NCBI RefSeq assembly: GCF_014650895.1
Contig: NZ_BMVV01000008.1
Location: 1-64,000 of the forward strand
Direction: 5' to 3'
From: Streptomyces omiyaensis
GTDB lineage: Bacteria; Actinomycetota; Actinomycetes; Streptomycetales; Streptomycetaceae
Length of the DNA stretch: 64,000 bases
The translations under genes were made by a program, and so were the position numbers. Shown here piece by piece: positions 56,512 to 64,000 of the stretch (positions are counted from its first letter, which is position 1; every line of letters starts with the position of its first letter). The notes under the pieces were generated by a model. It saw nothing but the letters and a program-made list of their open reading frames with translations. It had not been told where the DNA came from and searched no databases.

Positions 56512-56920
56512 CCAATCGACGTTACAGGGGGTGAGGAGACGACCCGGTCGATCCGCTCCCTTCGTGATGACGATGTGATGTGGAGTGGGTCTCAGCGGGC
56601 CGCCTATTCCGGACTCCCGTCGGAAAATCCGATGACCTTCAGCCCTATTGCCGCCGGAGGTGATTCCGGAAGCCTGTTTGTATGGCACGGAATTACTTCA
56701 GACACTCGTCCGTGCGGAATTCCACGCGACGCGCGGGCCGGACCGAGTGGCGTACGCCACACCCGGAGCCCCGCCGGGGTGAGAGGTGCGCCACCCCTCA
56801 GGGGCCCGTCCTCGCGTACGCTGACGGCTCACTCGCCCCTCGTCGCCGCGCCGCCGCACGCACATCAGCCCAGGTCGGCGGCGTCTGCCGAGCGCGAGAG
56901 CGTCACTGGGAGGTACGCAC
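56512..56920. other. Divergent intergenic region PAP2-MFS, 409 bp
   Basis: No gene with convincing codon use. It holds a less GC-rich patch around 56620-56720 (GAAAATCCGATGACC, TATTGCC, GGAATTACTTCAG) that probably contains promoters for both sides; I could not assign -10/-35 pairs with confidence apart from TAACGT at 56519-56524 for the PAP2 gene. Confidence 0.45.
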
Positions 56921-58759
56921 ATGTCGCGGACGATCACGGCCCGAACCGGACAGCGCGCCGGCGGCGACGCGAACCGCTGGGCCGTCCTCGTCGTCCTCTG
57001 CGTCAGCCTGCTGCTGGTCGCCCTCGACGCGACCATCCTCCACGTCGCCGTCCCCTCCCTGACCGGGGACCTGAACCCCGGCTCCACCGAGCTGCTCTGG
57101 ATCGTCGACGCCTACCCCCTGGTCTGCGCGTCGCTGCTGATCCTCTTCGGCACCCTCGGTGACCGGATCGGCCGGCGCCGGGTGCTGCTCCTCGGATACG
57201 GACTCTTCGGCGTCGCCTCGGCCGTCGCCGCCCTCGCCACCGAGCCCTGGGTCCTCATCGCGGCCCGCGCCCTGCTCGGCGTCGGCGGCGCCATGATCAT
57301 GCCGGCGACGCTCTCCCTCATCCGGACCGTCTTCCCCGACCGGCGCGAGCGCGCCACCGCCATCGGCATCTGGACGGCGGTCGCCGCGATCGGCGCCGCC
57401 GCGGGGCCCGTGCTCGGCGGCTTCCTCGTCGAGCACTACTGGTGGGGCTCCGTCTTCCTCATCAACATCCCGCTGATGGCGCTGATCCTGCCGCTCGCCC
57501 GCCGCCTCCTGCCGGAGTCGCGCGGCAGCGCCGAGGGACCCTGGGACGTCGTCGGCGCGCTGACGGCCGCGGCCGGCGTCCTCGGCTGCGTCCTCGGCGT
57601 GAAGCGCGCGGGGGCCGGCGAGCCGCTGCTCTCCGTCCTCACCGCCGGACCGCTGCTCGCCGGGGCGCTGCTGCTCGTGCTCTTCGTCCGGCGCCAGCGG
57701 CGCAGGCCGCACCCGCTGATCGACACCCGCCTCTTCTCCCGGCCCGCCTTCACCACCTCCGTCGGCTGCATCGTCCTCGCGATGCTGGCCCTCGTCGGCC
57801 TGGAGCTCATCGCCGTCCAGTACCTCCAGCTGGTCCTCGGGCTCAGCCCCCTGGAGACCGGGCTGCGGCTCCTCCCGCTCACCTTCGCCGCCATGGCGGC
57901 CGGCGCCACCGGCTCGTACACGCTCCGCCGGATCGGCCCCCGCCGGATGGTCGGCTGGGGCTTCCTGCTCACCGCCGGGGCGGTGCTGCTGCTCACCCTG
58001 ATGGGCCAGCACGACCGGCCGCTGCTGCTCACGGCCGGTTTCGTCCTGCTCGGCTTCGGCCTCCAGACGACCCTCTTCTCGGCCTACGAGTCGATGCTCA
58101 GCGAGGCGCCGCCGCGGAGCGCGGGCGGGGCCGCGGCGATCGGCGAGACCTCCTACCAGCTCGGCGCGGGCATGGGCATCGCCCTCCTCGGCAGCGTCAT
58201 GAACGCGGCGTACGCCCCCGGTCTCGCGGGTGTCCCCGGGGTGCCCGCGGCGGCGAGCGACGCCGCGGCGAACTCGCTCGGCGAGGCGTACCAGGTCGCC
58301 GAGCGGCTCGGCGGCACGGCCGGCCACGCCCTGCACACGGCCGCCCGCCACGCCTTCGTCGACGGACTGCACCTTACGCTCTTCGTGAGCGCGGGCCTGC
58401 TGCTCGCCGGCGCCGCCATGGCGCTCCGGCTGCCCCGGGTGATGGAGTGCCCGGTGGACGTCGAGGCCGCGGTGGAGGAGGCCGCGGCGGAGGCGGCGGC
58501 CGAGAGGGCCGCCGAGGCGGCGAAGGCGGCGGCCGGGGGCGACGGGTCCGGTGCCGCGGGGACGACGTGCGGGGGGCGGGGTGCCGCGGCGGCCGGCGGC
58601 CCCGGGGCGACGGGGGAGCGGGACGGGCTCGCCGGTCCGGCGAGGGTGCCCGGGCAGCCGTCCGGCTCTCCGGCCGACACCGGGGCCGCCGGCTGCCGGA
58701 CGCTGCCGGACTCCGGTCCCGCCGGGACGATGAGGGGTGCGGCGACCCGGGCGCACTGA
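56921..58759 (+). CDS. MFS transporter, DHA2 (14-TMS) drug exporter family
   Basis: 612 aa, ATG 56921 with GGGAGG 7 nt upstream. Motif A is GTLGDRIGRRRVLL, and motif D1 ALDATILHVAVPSLTGDL opens TM1. Fourteen spans run to about residue 505. Residues about 505-612 form a long cytosolic tail rich in Ala, Glu and Gly with no known domain. The closest characterised relatives export antibiotics or quaternary ammonium compounds with proton antiport. No regulator is next to it. Tail length is unusual for the family. Confidence 0.9.
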   Translation: MSRTITARTGQRAGGDANRWAVLVVLCVSLLLVALDATILHVAVPSLTGDLNPGSTELLWIVDAYPLVCASLLILFGTLGDRIGRRRVLLLGYGLFGVASAVAALATEPWVLIAARALLGVGGAMIMPATLSLIRTVFPDRRERATAIGIWTAVAAIGAAAGPVLGGFLVEHYWWGSVFLINIPLMALILPLARRLLPESRGSAEGPWDVVGALTAAAGVLGCVLGVKRAGAGEPLLSVLTAGPLLAGALLLVLFVRRQRRRPHPLIDTRLFSRPAFTTSVGCIVLAMLALVGLELIAVQYLQLVLGLSPLETGLRLLPLTFAAMAAGATGSYTLRRIGPRRMVGWGFLLTAGAVLLLTLMGQHDRPLLLTAGFVLLGFGLQTTLFSAYESMLSEAPPRSAGGAAAIGETSYQLGAGMGIALLGSVMNAAYAPGLAGVPGVPAAASDAAANSLGEAYQVAERLGGTAGHALHTAARHAFVDGLHLTLFVSAGLLLAGAAMALRLPRVMECPVDVEAAVEEAAAEAAAERAAEAAKAAAGGDGSGAAGTTCGGRGAAAAGGPGATGERDGLAGPARVPGQPSGSPADTGAAGCRTLPDSGPAGTMRGAATRAH

Positions 58760-59053
58760 CGGCGGGCGGGGGCCGGGCGGGGAGGTCCGCCGAGGGTGCC
58801 GGGCTCCGCAGGCCGGCTTTTTCCGGCGGGCGCGTTCCGGTCGGTTCCTCCCGGCAGGCTCGTCCCGGCCGGTTCGTTCCGGCGGCAGGACCGTCCCGGG
58901 TGGTCCGCTCCGCGGTGCGGCCGGCCGGACGGCCCGGGGGCGCGGGGCCCTCGCGTGACCGGCCCGGCCCCGCGCGGGCGGGTCCGGGCCGGAAGGCGTC
59001 GGGGGATCGGGGGACCGGGGGCGATCCGGGGTGGCGCGGTGCGGCGCCGGGGG
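58760..59053. other. Convergent intergenic region, 294 bp
   Basis: Between the MFS gene and sflA. It is G/C-rich with degenerate GTTCCGGNCGG-like units (58830-58900). No gene, and no clean terminator was found. Confidence 0.4.
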
Positions 59054-59488
59054 TCAGCTCTGGTTGAAGAAGCCGTCCTGCTTGCGGCGGCCGGATTCGC
59101 CGCTGACGATCTCCGTGTCGGCGGGCGTCAGGAGGAAGACCCGGGTGGCGACGCGCTCGATCGAGCCGCGCAGTCCGAAGGCGAGGCCGGCGGCGAAGTC
59201 GACGACCCGCTTGGCGTCGTTCGGCTCCATGGCGGTCAGGTTCACGATCACCGGCACGCCGTCCCGGAAGAGCTCGCCGATGGCCCGGGCGTCCCGGAAG
59301 CTGTCGGGCGAGACGGTCGCGATCCGGCGGCCCCGGTCCTCGGCGGTGTCCGTGGCGACCCGGACGCGGGGGTCCGTCACCCAGGCGTCGCCGCCCTCGG
59401 CACCTTCGGCGTACTCGTCGTCGTAGTAACGCTCGTCGTTGTCCTCGACGAGTCCCAGCCAGGCGCTCGCCTTGCGCACCGATCCCAT
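59054..59488 (-). CDS. sflA: SepF-like protein SflA
   Basis: 144 aa, ATG 59488 with a full AAAGGAGG ribosome site. N-terminal amphipathic helix [15 protein letters not shown] (a lipid-binding type end), an acidic linker, then the SepF domain (about 50-135) with [56 protein letters not shown]. Streptomyces has one SepF and two SepF-like proteins, SflA and SflB. The gene context outside the division cluster and near these neighbours fits SflA (SCO1749 in S. coelicolor, from memory). It modulates FtsZ and DivIVA localisation. Upstream repeats are noted separately. Confidence 0.88.
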   Translation of the reverse strand: MGSVRKASAWLGLVEDNDERYYDDEYAEGAEGGDAWVTDPRVRVATDTAEDRGRRIATVSPDSFRDARAIGELFRDGVPVIVNLTAMEPNDAKRVVDFAAGLAFGLRGSIERVATRVFLLTPADTEIVSGESGRRKQDGFFNQS

Positions 59489-59862
59489 GGACGCCTCCTT
59501 TCACGCGGTCACTGCGGTCACTTGTGGTTCCGCATATCCCTATCGTCGTCCATGATGCGGATCGCGCGCCAAGTGGATAGGCGCCGCGCAGGGGATTCGT
59601 GACGGTACTGGTGCAGAACGTGAGGCCCGTTTTCTGGCGAATCGTCAGGAATCTTGGGATATGCAGGGCCTGACGGAGGGCCATGTTGCTGAAAATATGA
59701 AAGTCGGTCCAGAAGGGTGACGCCGGGCGCGTACGGGTGAACAGCCCCTCGCTACGATGCCGCGAGGCCGGCCGGCGGTTTCCGGGCAGCGCCCCCGAGG
59801 GCGCCGCGCGGCCCGTCGCGCGCTCCGCGCCCGGCCCGCCCGCACGCACCGCACCACGGGGG
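59489..59862. other. Divergent intergenic region sflA-DUF5685, 374 bp
   Basis: It contains TCACTGCGGTCACT at 59509-59522 (reverse complement of the AGTGACCGCAGTGA motif found before pyrG) about 21 bp upstream of sflA. An AT-richer area follows at 59590-59720. The frame of the next gene stays open from 59737, but the protein family start is at 59863. No further gene seen. Confidence 0.5.
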
Positions 59863-61173
59863 ATGGAATTGTTCGGAATCGTCAGACCCTGCACGCACCG
59901 GCTCACCGACCACCTGAAGACCCAGTGGATGGCCCACCTCTGCGGCCTGTGTCTGGCCCTCCGCGCCGACCACGGCCAGTTCGCCCGGGTCGTCACCAAC
60001 TACGACGGCCTCATCGTCTCCGTCCTGACGGAGGCTCAGACCGGTGTCACCGACTCCGGACGGCGCACCGCGGGCCCCTGCCCGCTGCGCGCCATGCGCA
60101 CCGCGCCCGTCGCCCGCGGCGAGGGCGCCCGGCTCGCCGCCGCGGTCTCGCTCGTCCTCGCCTCGGCCAAGGTCCGCGACCACGTCGCCGACCGGGACGG
60201 CCTGCTGGCCCGCAGGCCGGTCGCCGCCGCGGCCCGCCGGGTCGCCCGCTCCTGGGACAGGGCCGGCGCCCGCGCGGGCCACGCGATCGGCTTCGACACC
60301 GCCGTCCTCGTCGACGCCGTGGACCGCCAGACCGGCATCGAGGCGCTCGCCGGCCCCGGCACCTCCCTCCTCGTCGTCACCGAGCCCACCGAGACCGCCA
60401 CCGCCGCCGCCTTCGCCCACACCGCGGTCCTCGCCGGCCGGCCCGGGAACGCCGAGGCGCTCGCCGAGGCGGGCCGGCTCTTCGGCCGCCTCGCCCACCT
60501 CCTCGACGCCGTCGAGGACCAGGACGCCGACGCGCAGAGCGGCGCCTGGAACCCGCTCACCGCCACCGGAACCTCCCGCGAGGAGGCCCGCCGGCTCGCC
60601 GACGACGCCCTGCACGGCATCCGTCTGGCCCTGCGGGACGCCGAGTTCACCGACGGCAAGCTCGTCCACCAGCTGCTCGCGCACGAGCTGCGGACCTCCG
60701 TCGACCGCGCCTTCGGCACCACCACCTGCTCCCACGGCGGCGGCTCCGCCCACGCCCACGGGCCGGTGCCCGGCAACCCGTACGCGCCGAACGGGCCCGG
60801 TACCGGCAGCCCTTACGGCCCCGGGCCGGGCGCCCCCCACGCCCCCGGCCCCGGCGGACCGGCCGGCCCGGGCGGACCCTGGAACCCCGGTCCGGGCGGC
60901 GGCGGGGGCGGCCCCTTCCCGCCCGGACCGCCGCACCGCGGCAGGCGCGGACTGATCACCGGCTGCGCGGTCTGGGCCGGCCTCGCCTGCACCTGCCAGA
61001 TGTGCTGCGGCAGCTACGAGGACCCGTGGAGCCGGGAGCGCAAGGACGGACTCTGCAGCCAGTGCGACTGCGGAAGCTGCTGCGACGGCTGCGAGTGCTG
61101 CTCCAACTGCTGCTCCTGCGGCGGCGAGGACGGCGGCTGCTGCGACGGCTGCGGCTGCGACTGCAACTGCTGA
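59863..61173 (+). CDS. DUF5685 family protein with Cys-rich C-terminus
   Basis: 436 aa, ATG 59863, GGGGG immediately upstream. The family start FGIVRPCTHRLTDHLKTQWMAHLCGLCLALR gives C10-x-H12 and C27-x2-C30, a possible metal site. A helical body of about 280 residues follows, resembling a polyprenyl-synthase-like all-alpha fold but without DDxxD. Then come a Pro/Gly linker (about 295-360) and a tail (368-436) with 22 cysteines in CC and CxC pairs. No signal peptide. Such a tail suggests metal or redox binding, or a membrane-anchored Cys-rich end. Function unknown. Confidence 0.85.
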   Translation: MELFGIVRPCTHRLTDHLKTQWMAHLCGLCLALRADHGQFARVVTNYDGLIVSVLTEAQTGVTDSGRRTAGPCPLRAMRTAPVARGEGARLAAAVSLVLASAKVRDHVADRDGLLARRPVAAAARRVARSWDRAGARAGHAIGFDTAVLVDAVDRQTGIEALAGPGTSLLVVTEPTETATAAAFAHTAVLAGRPGNAEALAEAGRLFGRLAHLLDAVEDQDADAQSGAWNPLTATGTSREEARRLADDALHGIRLALRDAEFTDGKLVHQLLAHELRTSVDRAFGTTTCSHGGGSAHAHGPVPGNPYAPNGPGTGSPYGPGPGAPHAPGPGGPAGPGGPWNPGPGGGGGGPFPPGPPHRGRRGLITGCAVWAGLACTCQMCCGSYEDPWSRERKDGLCSQCDCGSCCDGCECCSNCCSCGGEDGGCCDGCGCDCNC

Positions 61174-61206
61174 GCGGGCCCCGGCCGCACGGGACGGGCC
61201 ACGGGA

Positions 61207-62169
61207 TCACTTCGCCGGGGCGGGCAGCTCCGGCGGGGAGATCCGCGACTCGGCGATGGCCGAGGCGGTCACGCCCCACTTCCGCAGGATGCGGTCGTAG
61301 GTCCCGTCCGCCTTCAGGCCCGTCACCGCGGCCTGGAACGCGGGCGTCAGCGGGGAGCCCTTCTTGAAGGCGAACCCGACGTCCAGGCGCCGGTACTCGT
61401 TGAGGAACCTGGTGCCCGGCTGCCGCTCCACCGCGTACCGGATGCCGTTGATGGTGCTCATCACCACGTCGCTGCGGCCCTGCCGCAGCGACAGCCACGG
61501 CGCGCCGCTCTCACTGAAGACGTTCACCTCGTACGGCTTCTTCCCGGCCTCCGCGCAGCGCCCCTTGTTCTTCTCCAGGGTCTGCTCGAAGGTGGTGCCG
61601 GCGCCCGTCGCCACCTTCAGCCCGCACAGCTGCGTCAGGTCGGTGACGGCCTTCAGCGGACTGTCGGCACGGGCCGCGAAGCCCTGCCCGTCGTTGATGT
61701 ACGTCACGAAGTCGATCGCCTTCCGGCGCTCGTCGGTGACCCCGAAGTTGCCGGTGCCGACGTCGTACTTGCCGCTGCCCAGGGCCGGCAGGATCACCTC
61801 GAACCCGGCCGCCTCGTGCTTCAGTTCCAGCCCCAGCGCCGCGGCGACGGCGGCCGAGAAGTCCGCGTCCAGGCCGACCACCGTCCGTCCGTCCGGGAGG
61901 TACGCCGAGCTGGGCGGGGCGCCGACCGAGGCGGCCAGCGTCAGCGTGCCCCGCTCGCGCACCTCCGGGGGCAGCAGCGCCGCCGCCGCCTCGTTCCGGC
62001 CGGTGCCCGCCACCACGTCCTGCGTGGGCAGCGCGTCCTCGGCCGCGCCGGCCGGCGCCGCCGCCGGCGCGCCGCCGCCGCCGGAGCACGCGGTCAGCGC
62101 GAGGCCCGCGGCGCAGGCCAGGGCGAGGGCGGCGGTACGGGTGCGTCGTGACGGGGTGCGGGTGCTCAT
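61207..62169 (-). CDS. Amino acid ABC transporter substrate-binding lipoprotein (SBP_bac_3)
   Basis: 320 aa, ATG 62169, which overlaps the GNAT stop (ATGA). The lipobox LTAC gives C28. The type II binding fold includes VVGLDADFSAAVAAALGLEL, GTGNFGVTDERRKAIDFVTYINDGQGFA and a C-terminal LKADGTYDRILRKWGV, as in polar amino acid and cystine receptors. The partner permease is the divergent gene at 63131. The operon is preceded by a leader peptide, which in actinobacteria is often linked to sulfur amino acid genes, so cystine or a related compound is a possible ligand. That is inference. Confidence 0.92.
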   Translation of the reverse strand: MSTRTPSRRTRTAALALACAAGLALTACSGGGGAPAAAPAGAAEDALPTQDVVAGTGRNEAAAALLPPEVRERGTLTLAASVGAPPSSAYLPDGRTVVGLDADFSAAVAAALGLELKHEAAGFEVILPALGSGKYDVGTGNFGVTDERRKAIDFVTYINDGQGFAARADSPLKAVTDLTQLCGLKVATGAGTTFEQTLEKNKGRCAEAGKKPYEVNVFSESGAPWLSLRQGRSDVVMSTINGIRYAVERQPGTRFLNEYRRLDVGFAFKKGSPLTPAFQAAVTGLKADGTYDRILRKWGVTASAIAESRISPPELPAPAK

Positions 62170-62663
62170 GGTTCCGGGGTCTCCAGGTGTTTCTCGAACG
62201 GCAGCGGACCGATCGACTCGGGATCGGCGGTGACGTCGAAGAGCGGACGGTAACCGGTCGCCAGGTAGAGGCCCCTGGCCTCCGGCTGGCGCGGACCGGT
62301 GGTGAGGTACACGCGGGTGTAGCCGCGCGCGGCGGCGTCGGCTTCGAGCGCGGCCAGGACCCGGCGGGCCAGACCGCGCCTGCGGTGCGCGGAGTGGGTC
62401 CAGATCCGTTTCAGCTCGGCGGTGCCGGCGTCGTGGCGGCGGTACGCGCCTCCGGCGACGGCCGCGCCCCCTTCGAGGAGGAGCAGGAACGTGCCGTGCG
62501 GCGGGGCGAACTCCGCCGCGGGGAACCGCGACAGGTCGGAGGAGTCGCCGTACCGGGTCAGGTACTCGTGCGCCAGCTCGTCGAGGAGCGGGCGCGCCAG
62601 GGGATCGTCGGGCGTCGTCGCGCGCAGCGAGGGCGCGGACACCCGACCGGGCGTCAAGGGCAT
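62166..62663 (-). CDS. GNAT family N-acetyltransferase
   Basis: 165 aa, ATG 62663. The acetyl-CoA loop RIWTHSAHRRRGLARRVLAALEADAAARGYTRVYLTTG corresponds to GNAT motif A (R/Q-x2-G-x-G/A as RRRGLA), with LYLATGYRPL as motif B. It is translationally coupled to the downstream binding protein gene. Acetyltransferases beside cystine transporters occur in other bacteria, for example in S-compound catabolism, so a role on an imported amino compound is plausible but unproved. Confidence 0.9.
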   Translation of the reverse strand: MPLTPGRVSAPSLRATTPDDPLARPLLDELAHEYLTRYGDSSDLSRFPAAEFAPPHGTFLLLLEGGAAVAGGAYRRHDAGTAELKRIWTHSAHRRRGLARRVLAALEADAAARGYTRVYLTTGPRQPEARGLYLATGYRPLFDVTADPESIGPLPFEKHLETPEP

Positions 62664-62792
62664 GCGTCGGCCTCGGGCGTGAGGAGGACAGGGCGGGGCG
62701 AGGGGAGGGGTGCGTGAAGGCGCGGGGCGGCGGACGTCAGCGGGGACGTCGCCGGACAGGTGCGGTGACCTGGGAAGACGCAGGAGGCCGGC

Positions 62793-62861
62793 TCAACAGG
62801 AAGAGGACCACACACGACCGAGGTCGATGTGGGAGCGCGTGACCAGCTGCTGCGGATGCAT
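62793..62861 (-). CDS. 22-aa leader peptide (LVTRSHIDLGRV family), leaderless
   Basis: A short ORF from ATG 62861 to TGA 62793 codes a 22-residue peptide. It contains LVTRSHIDLGRV and ends in a Ser-rich run with a final Cys just before the stop. It matches the actinobacterial leader peptide pattern RRHVDLGRVxxxxC that precedes sulfur-metabolism operons. It is in the same orientation as the GNAT-binding protein operon and stops 129 nt before GNAT. The -10-like TCCACT ends 6 nt before the ATG, so the transcript would begin at the start codon. Translation of the terminal Cys codon could control downstream expression when charged Cys-tRNA is scarce. Confidence 0.75.
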   Translation of the reverse strand: MHPQQLVTRSHIDLGRVWSSSC

Positions 62862-62867
62862 GGCCTC

Positions 62868-62896
62868 AGTGGAACAGGCATCCGTTCCCCAGTCAA
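62868..62896 (-). promoter_or_regulatory. Promoter of leader peptide and GNAT-SBP operon
   Basis: On the minus strand, TTGACT (62896-62891) is followed after 17 bp by TCCACT (62873-62868). The -35 matches consensus in five of six positions; the -10 is a weak match. The start codon of the leader lies 6 nt after it. Confidence 0.6.
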
Positions 62897-62991
62897 CCGG
62901 TAGGAGACGTACGCCTCACGCGGCGGGCCACTCCGGCCTCACCGGACGCTCACTCCTGCCTCACTCCCGAGGGACCGCATCCCGGAAGGAC

Positions 62992-63022
62992 TTGACAGCC
63001 GCGCGCCGTCGCCCCGTAGCCT
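62992..63022 (+). promoter_or_regulatory. Promoter of the permease gene
   Basis: TTGACA (62992-62997, consensus -35) and TAGCCT (63017-63022, fits TANNNT) with a 19-bp spacer. Transcription near 63029 would place an in-frame GTG at 63029 exactly at the 5' end of the mRNA. The normal ATG with a ribosome site is at 63131. Confidence 0.65.
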
Positions 63023-63130
63023 CACAGGGTGGACACCGGGCTGAGGGGCCCGGCCCGCGCCCGTCATCGCCGTGCGTGTGAAGGCGCACTCCCGTGTTCG
63101 ACCCGCCTCTGGCAGTCACGGAGCCTTCGC

Positions 63131-64000
63131 ATGTCTTCCGTACCCCTCGACACCCTCGCCGCACCCGGCCCGGCGCCCGCGGCCGCCCCGGCGAAGACCG
63201 ACCCGGACGCCCCGGTCGTCGTCCCCGCCCGCAGGACCGGGCAGTGGGCCGCCGCCGGCGCCGTCCTCGTCCTGCTCGGCCTCGGCCTGGTCTCGGTGGT
63301 CCGCAACGACGCCTTCCAATGGGACGTCGTCGCCCGCTACTTCACCTCCGCGTCGGTGCTCCGCGGCCTCGGGCTCACGCTCTGGCTGACCGCCGCCGTG
63401 ATGATCCTCGGCTTCGCCCTCGGCACCCTCCTCGCCGCCCTCCGGCTCTCCGCCAACCCGGTGCTGCGCGCGGTCTCCTGGGGATACGTCTGGTTCTTCC
63501 GCTCCACGCCGATCCTCGTCCAGCTGCTCTTCTGGTTCAACATCGGCATGCTCTACCCGCGGATCCTCGGCGTCTCCACCGTCGACCTCCTCGGCCCCGT
63601 CGCCGTCGCCGTCATCGGCCTCACCCTCCACGAGGCCGCCTACGCCGCCGAAGTGGTGCGCGGCGGCATCCTCTCCGTCGACCGCGGCCAGATCGAGGCC
63701 GCCCAGGCGCTCGGCCTCGGCCGCCGCCGGCGCTTCACCCGGATCGTGCTCCCGCAGGCCATGCGCGCCATCGTGCCGCCCGCGGGGAACATGCTCATCG
63801 GCACCCTCAAGGGCACCTCGATCGTCTCCGTCATCGCCGTGCAGGACCTGCTCTACTCCACCCAGCTCGTCTACCACCGCACCTACGAGGTCATCCCGCT
63901 CCTCCTCGTCGCCACCCTCTGGTACGTCGCCGTCACCTCCGTCCTCGGCGTCGGCCAGCACTACGTGGAGAAGCGGTACGCGCGCGGCACCGGAGCCGCC
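63131..64000 (+). CDS. Polar amino acid ABC transporter permease (partial, cut by window end)
   Basis: 290 codons are visible from ATG 63131, and the frame is still open at 64000. GGAG at 63120-63123 lies 7 nt upstream. An N-terminal Ala/Pro stretch is followed by hydrophobic spans and the HisM/GlnP pattern: LGLTLWLTAAVMILGFALGTLLA, FFRSTPILVQLLFWF, and the coupling loop EVVRGGILSVDRGQIEAAQALGLGRRRRFTRIVLPQAMRAIVPP. An in-frame leaderless GTG at 63029 would add 34 residues and cannot be excluded. The last residues seen are tail sequence ...VEKRYARGTGAA, so the stop must be close. ATPase is presumably beyond the window. Confidence 0.93.
   Translation, partial: MSSVPLDTLAAPGPAPAAAPAKTDPDAPVVVPARRTGQWAAAGAVLVLLGLGLVSVVRNDAFQWDVVARYFTSASVLRGLGLTLWLTAAVMILGFALGTLLAALRLSANPVLRAVSWGYVWFFRSTPILVQLLFWFNIGMLYPRILGVSTVDLLGPVAVAVIGLTLHEAAYAAEVVRGGILSVDRGQIEAAQALGLGRRRRFTRIVLPQAMRAIVPPAGNMLIGTLKGTSIVSVIAVQDLLYSTQLVYHRTYEVIPLLLVATLWYVAVTSVLGVGQHYVEKRYARGTGAA

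Noticed and set aside
62654-62896. An 80-residue minus-strand frame overlapping the GNAT start region
   Set aside because: Pro/Ser-rich without family features; it overlaps the much better supported leader peptide in another frame.
63072-63389. Plus-strand frame across the permease start as a second leader peptide
   Set aside because: It overlaps the permease coding region in another frame and lacks the RxHxDLxRV pattern.

Overview
The window is a chromosomal segment of a Streptomyces or close relative. The DNA is very GC-rich, third codon positions are almost all G or C, and GTG starts are frequent. The order of housekeeping genes (rRNA operon end, tlyA, nadK, recN, pyrG, Nudix, ald, parA-like, scpA, scpB, rluB, tyrA, cmk, plsC, der, sflA) is the one I remember from the S. 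coelicolor SCO174x-SCO179x region. No insertion sequence, prophage, CRISPR array or tRNA gene was seen.

Layout. 1-360: 3' tip of a 23S rRNA, a 5S rRNA and the rrn terminator. 434-5004: a TPR protein with a huge Arg/Asp/Gly repeat tail, a DUF1015 protein and a HAD phosphatase. 5065-8112: a siderophore ABC importer (two permeases and an ATPase) behind an iron box. 8161-12368: SCP2-like protein and the operon small protein-tlyA-nadK-recN. 12712-22070: a glycosyltransferase, a PucR regulator divergent from an amino acid permease plus Tat-exported amine oxidase, a BBE-type FAD oxidase and a GH15 glycosidase. 22694-33491: pyrG, Nudix, NTPase-TPR regulator, ald, then ParA-like ATPase, ribbon-helix-helix protein, scpA, scpB and rluB. 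33673-38133: an NAD and ADP-ribose operon (NadR-like, NrtR, ADP-ribosylglycohydrolase, nucleotidyltransferase) with a probable NrtR operator, meeting a second nucleotidyltransferase tail to tail. 38144-39595: Rieske lipoprotein, DUF952, DUF937. 39749-43981: tyrA, cmk, plsC, der. 44061-46280: two coupled unknown genes and an Rpf-like LysM muralytic enzyme. 46285-51919: a branched-chain amino acid ABC system with a rare LivH-LivM-LivG fusion, its binding protein and a small lipoprotein. 51984-61173: GT4 glycosyltransferase, lone cytochrome oxidase subunit I, I78-type inhibitor, PAP2-like protein, MFS exporter, SflA and a Cys-rich DUF5685 protein. 61207-64000: a polar amino acid ABC system (binding protein, GNAT and, divergently, a permease cut by the window edge), preceded by a 22-codon leader peptide too short for ordinary gene calling.

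How the genes work together. The core supports ribosome modification (TlyA, RluB, Der), nucleotide supply (PyrG, Cmk, NadK) and chromosome maintenance (RecN, ScpAB, ParA-like). Around it lie accessory transport and catabolic modules. The points most worth a second look are: the ParA-RHH pair fused in order to scpAB; the NrtR operon whose operator covers the -10 box; the leaderless leader peptide before a GNAT/amino acid transport operon; the LivHMG fusion; a perfect 44-bp palindrome before tyrA; and the repeat-tailed TPR protein beside the rRNA operon.
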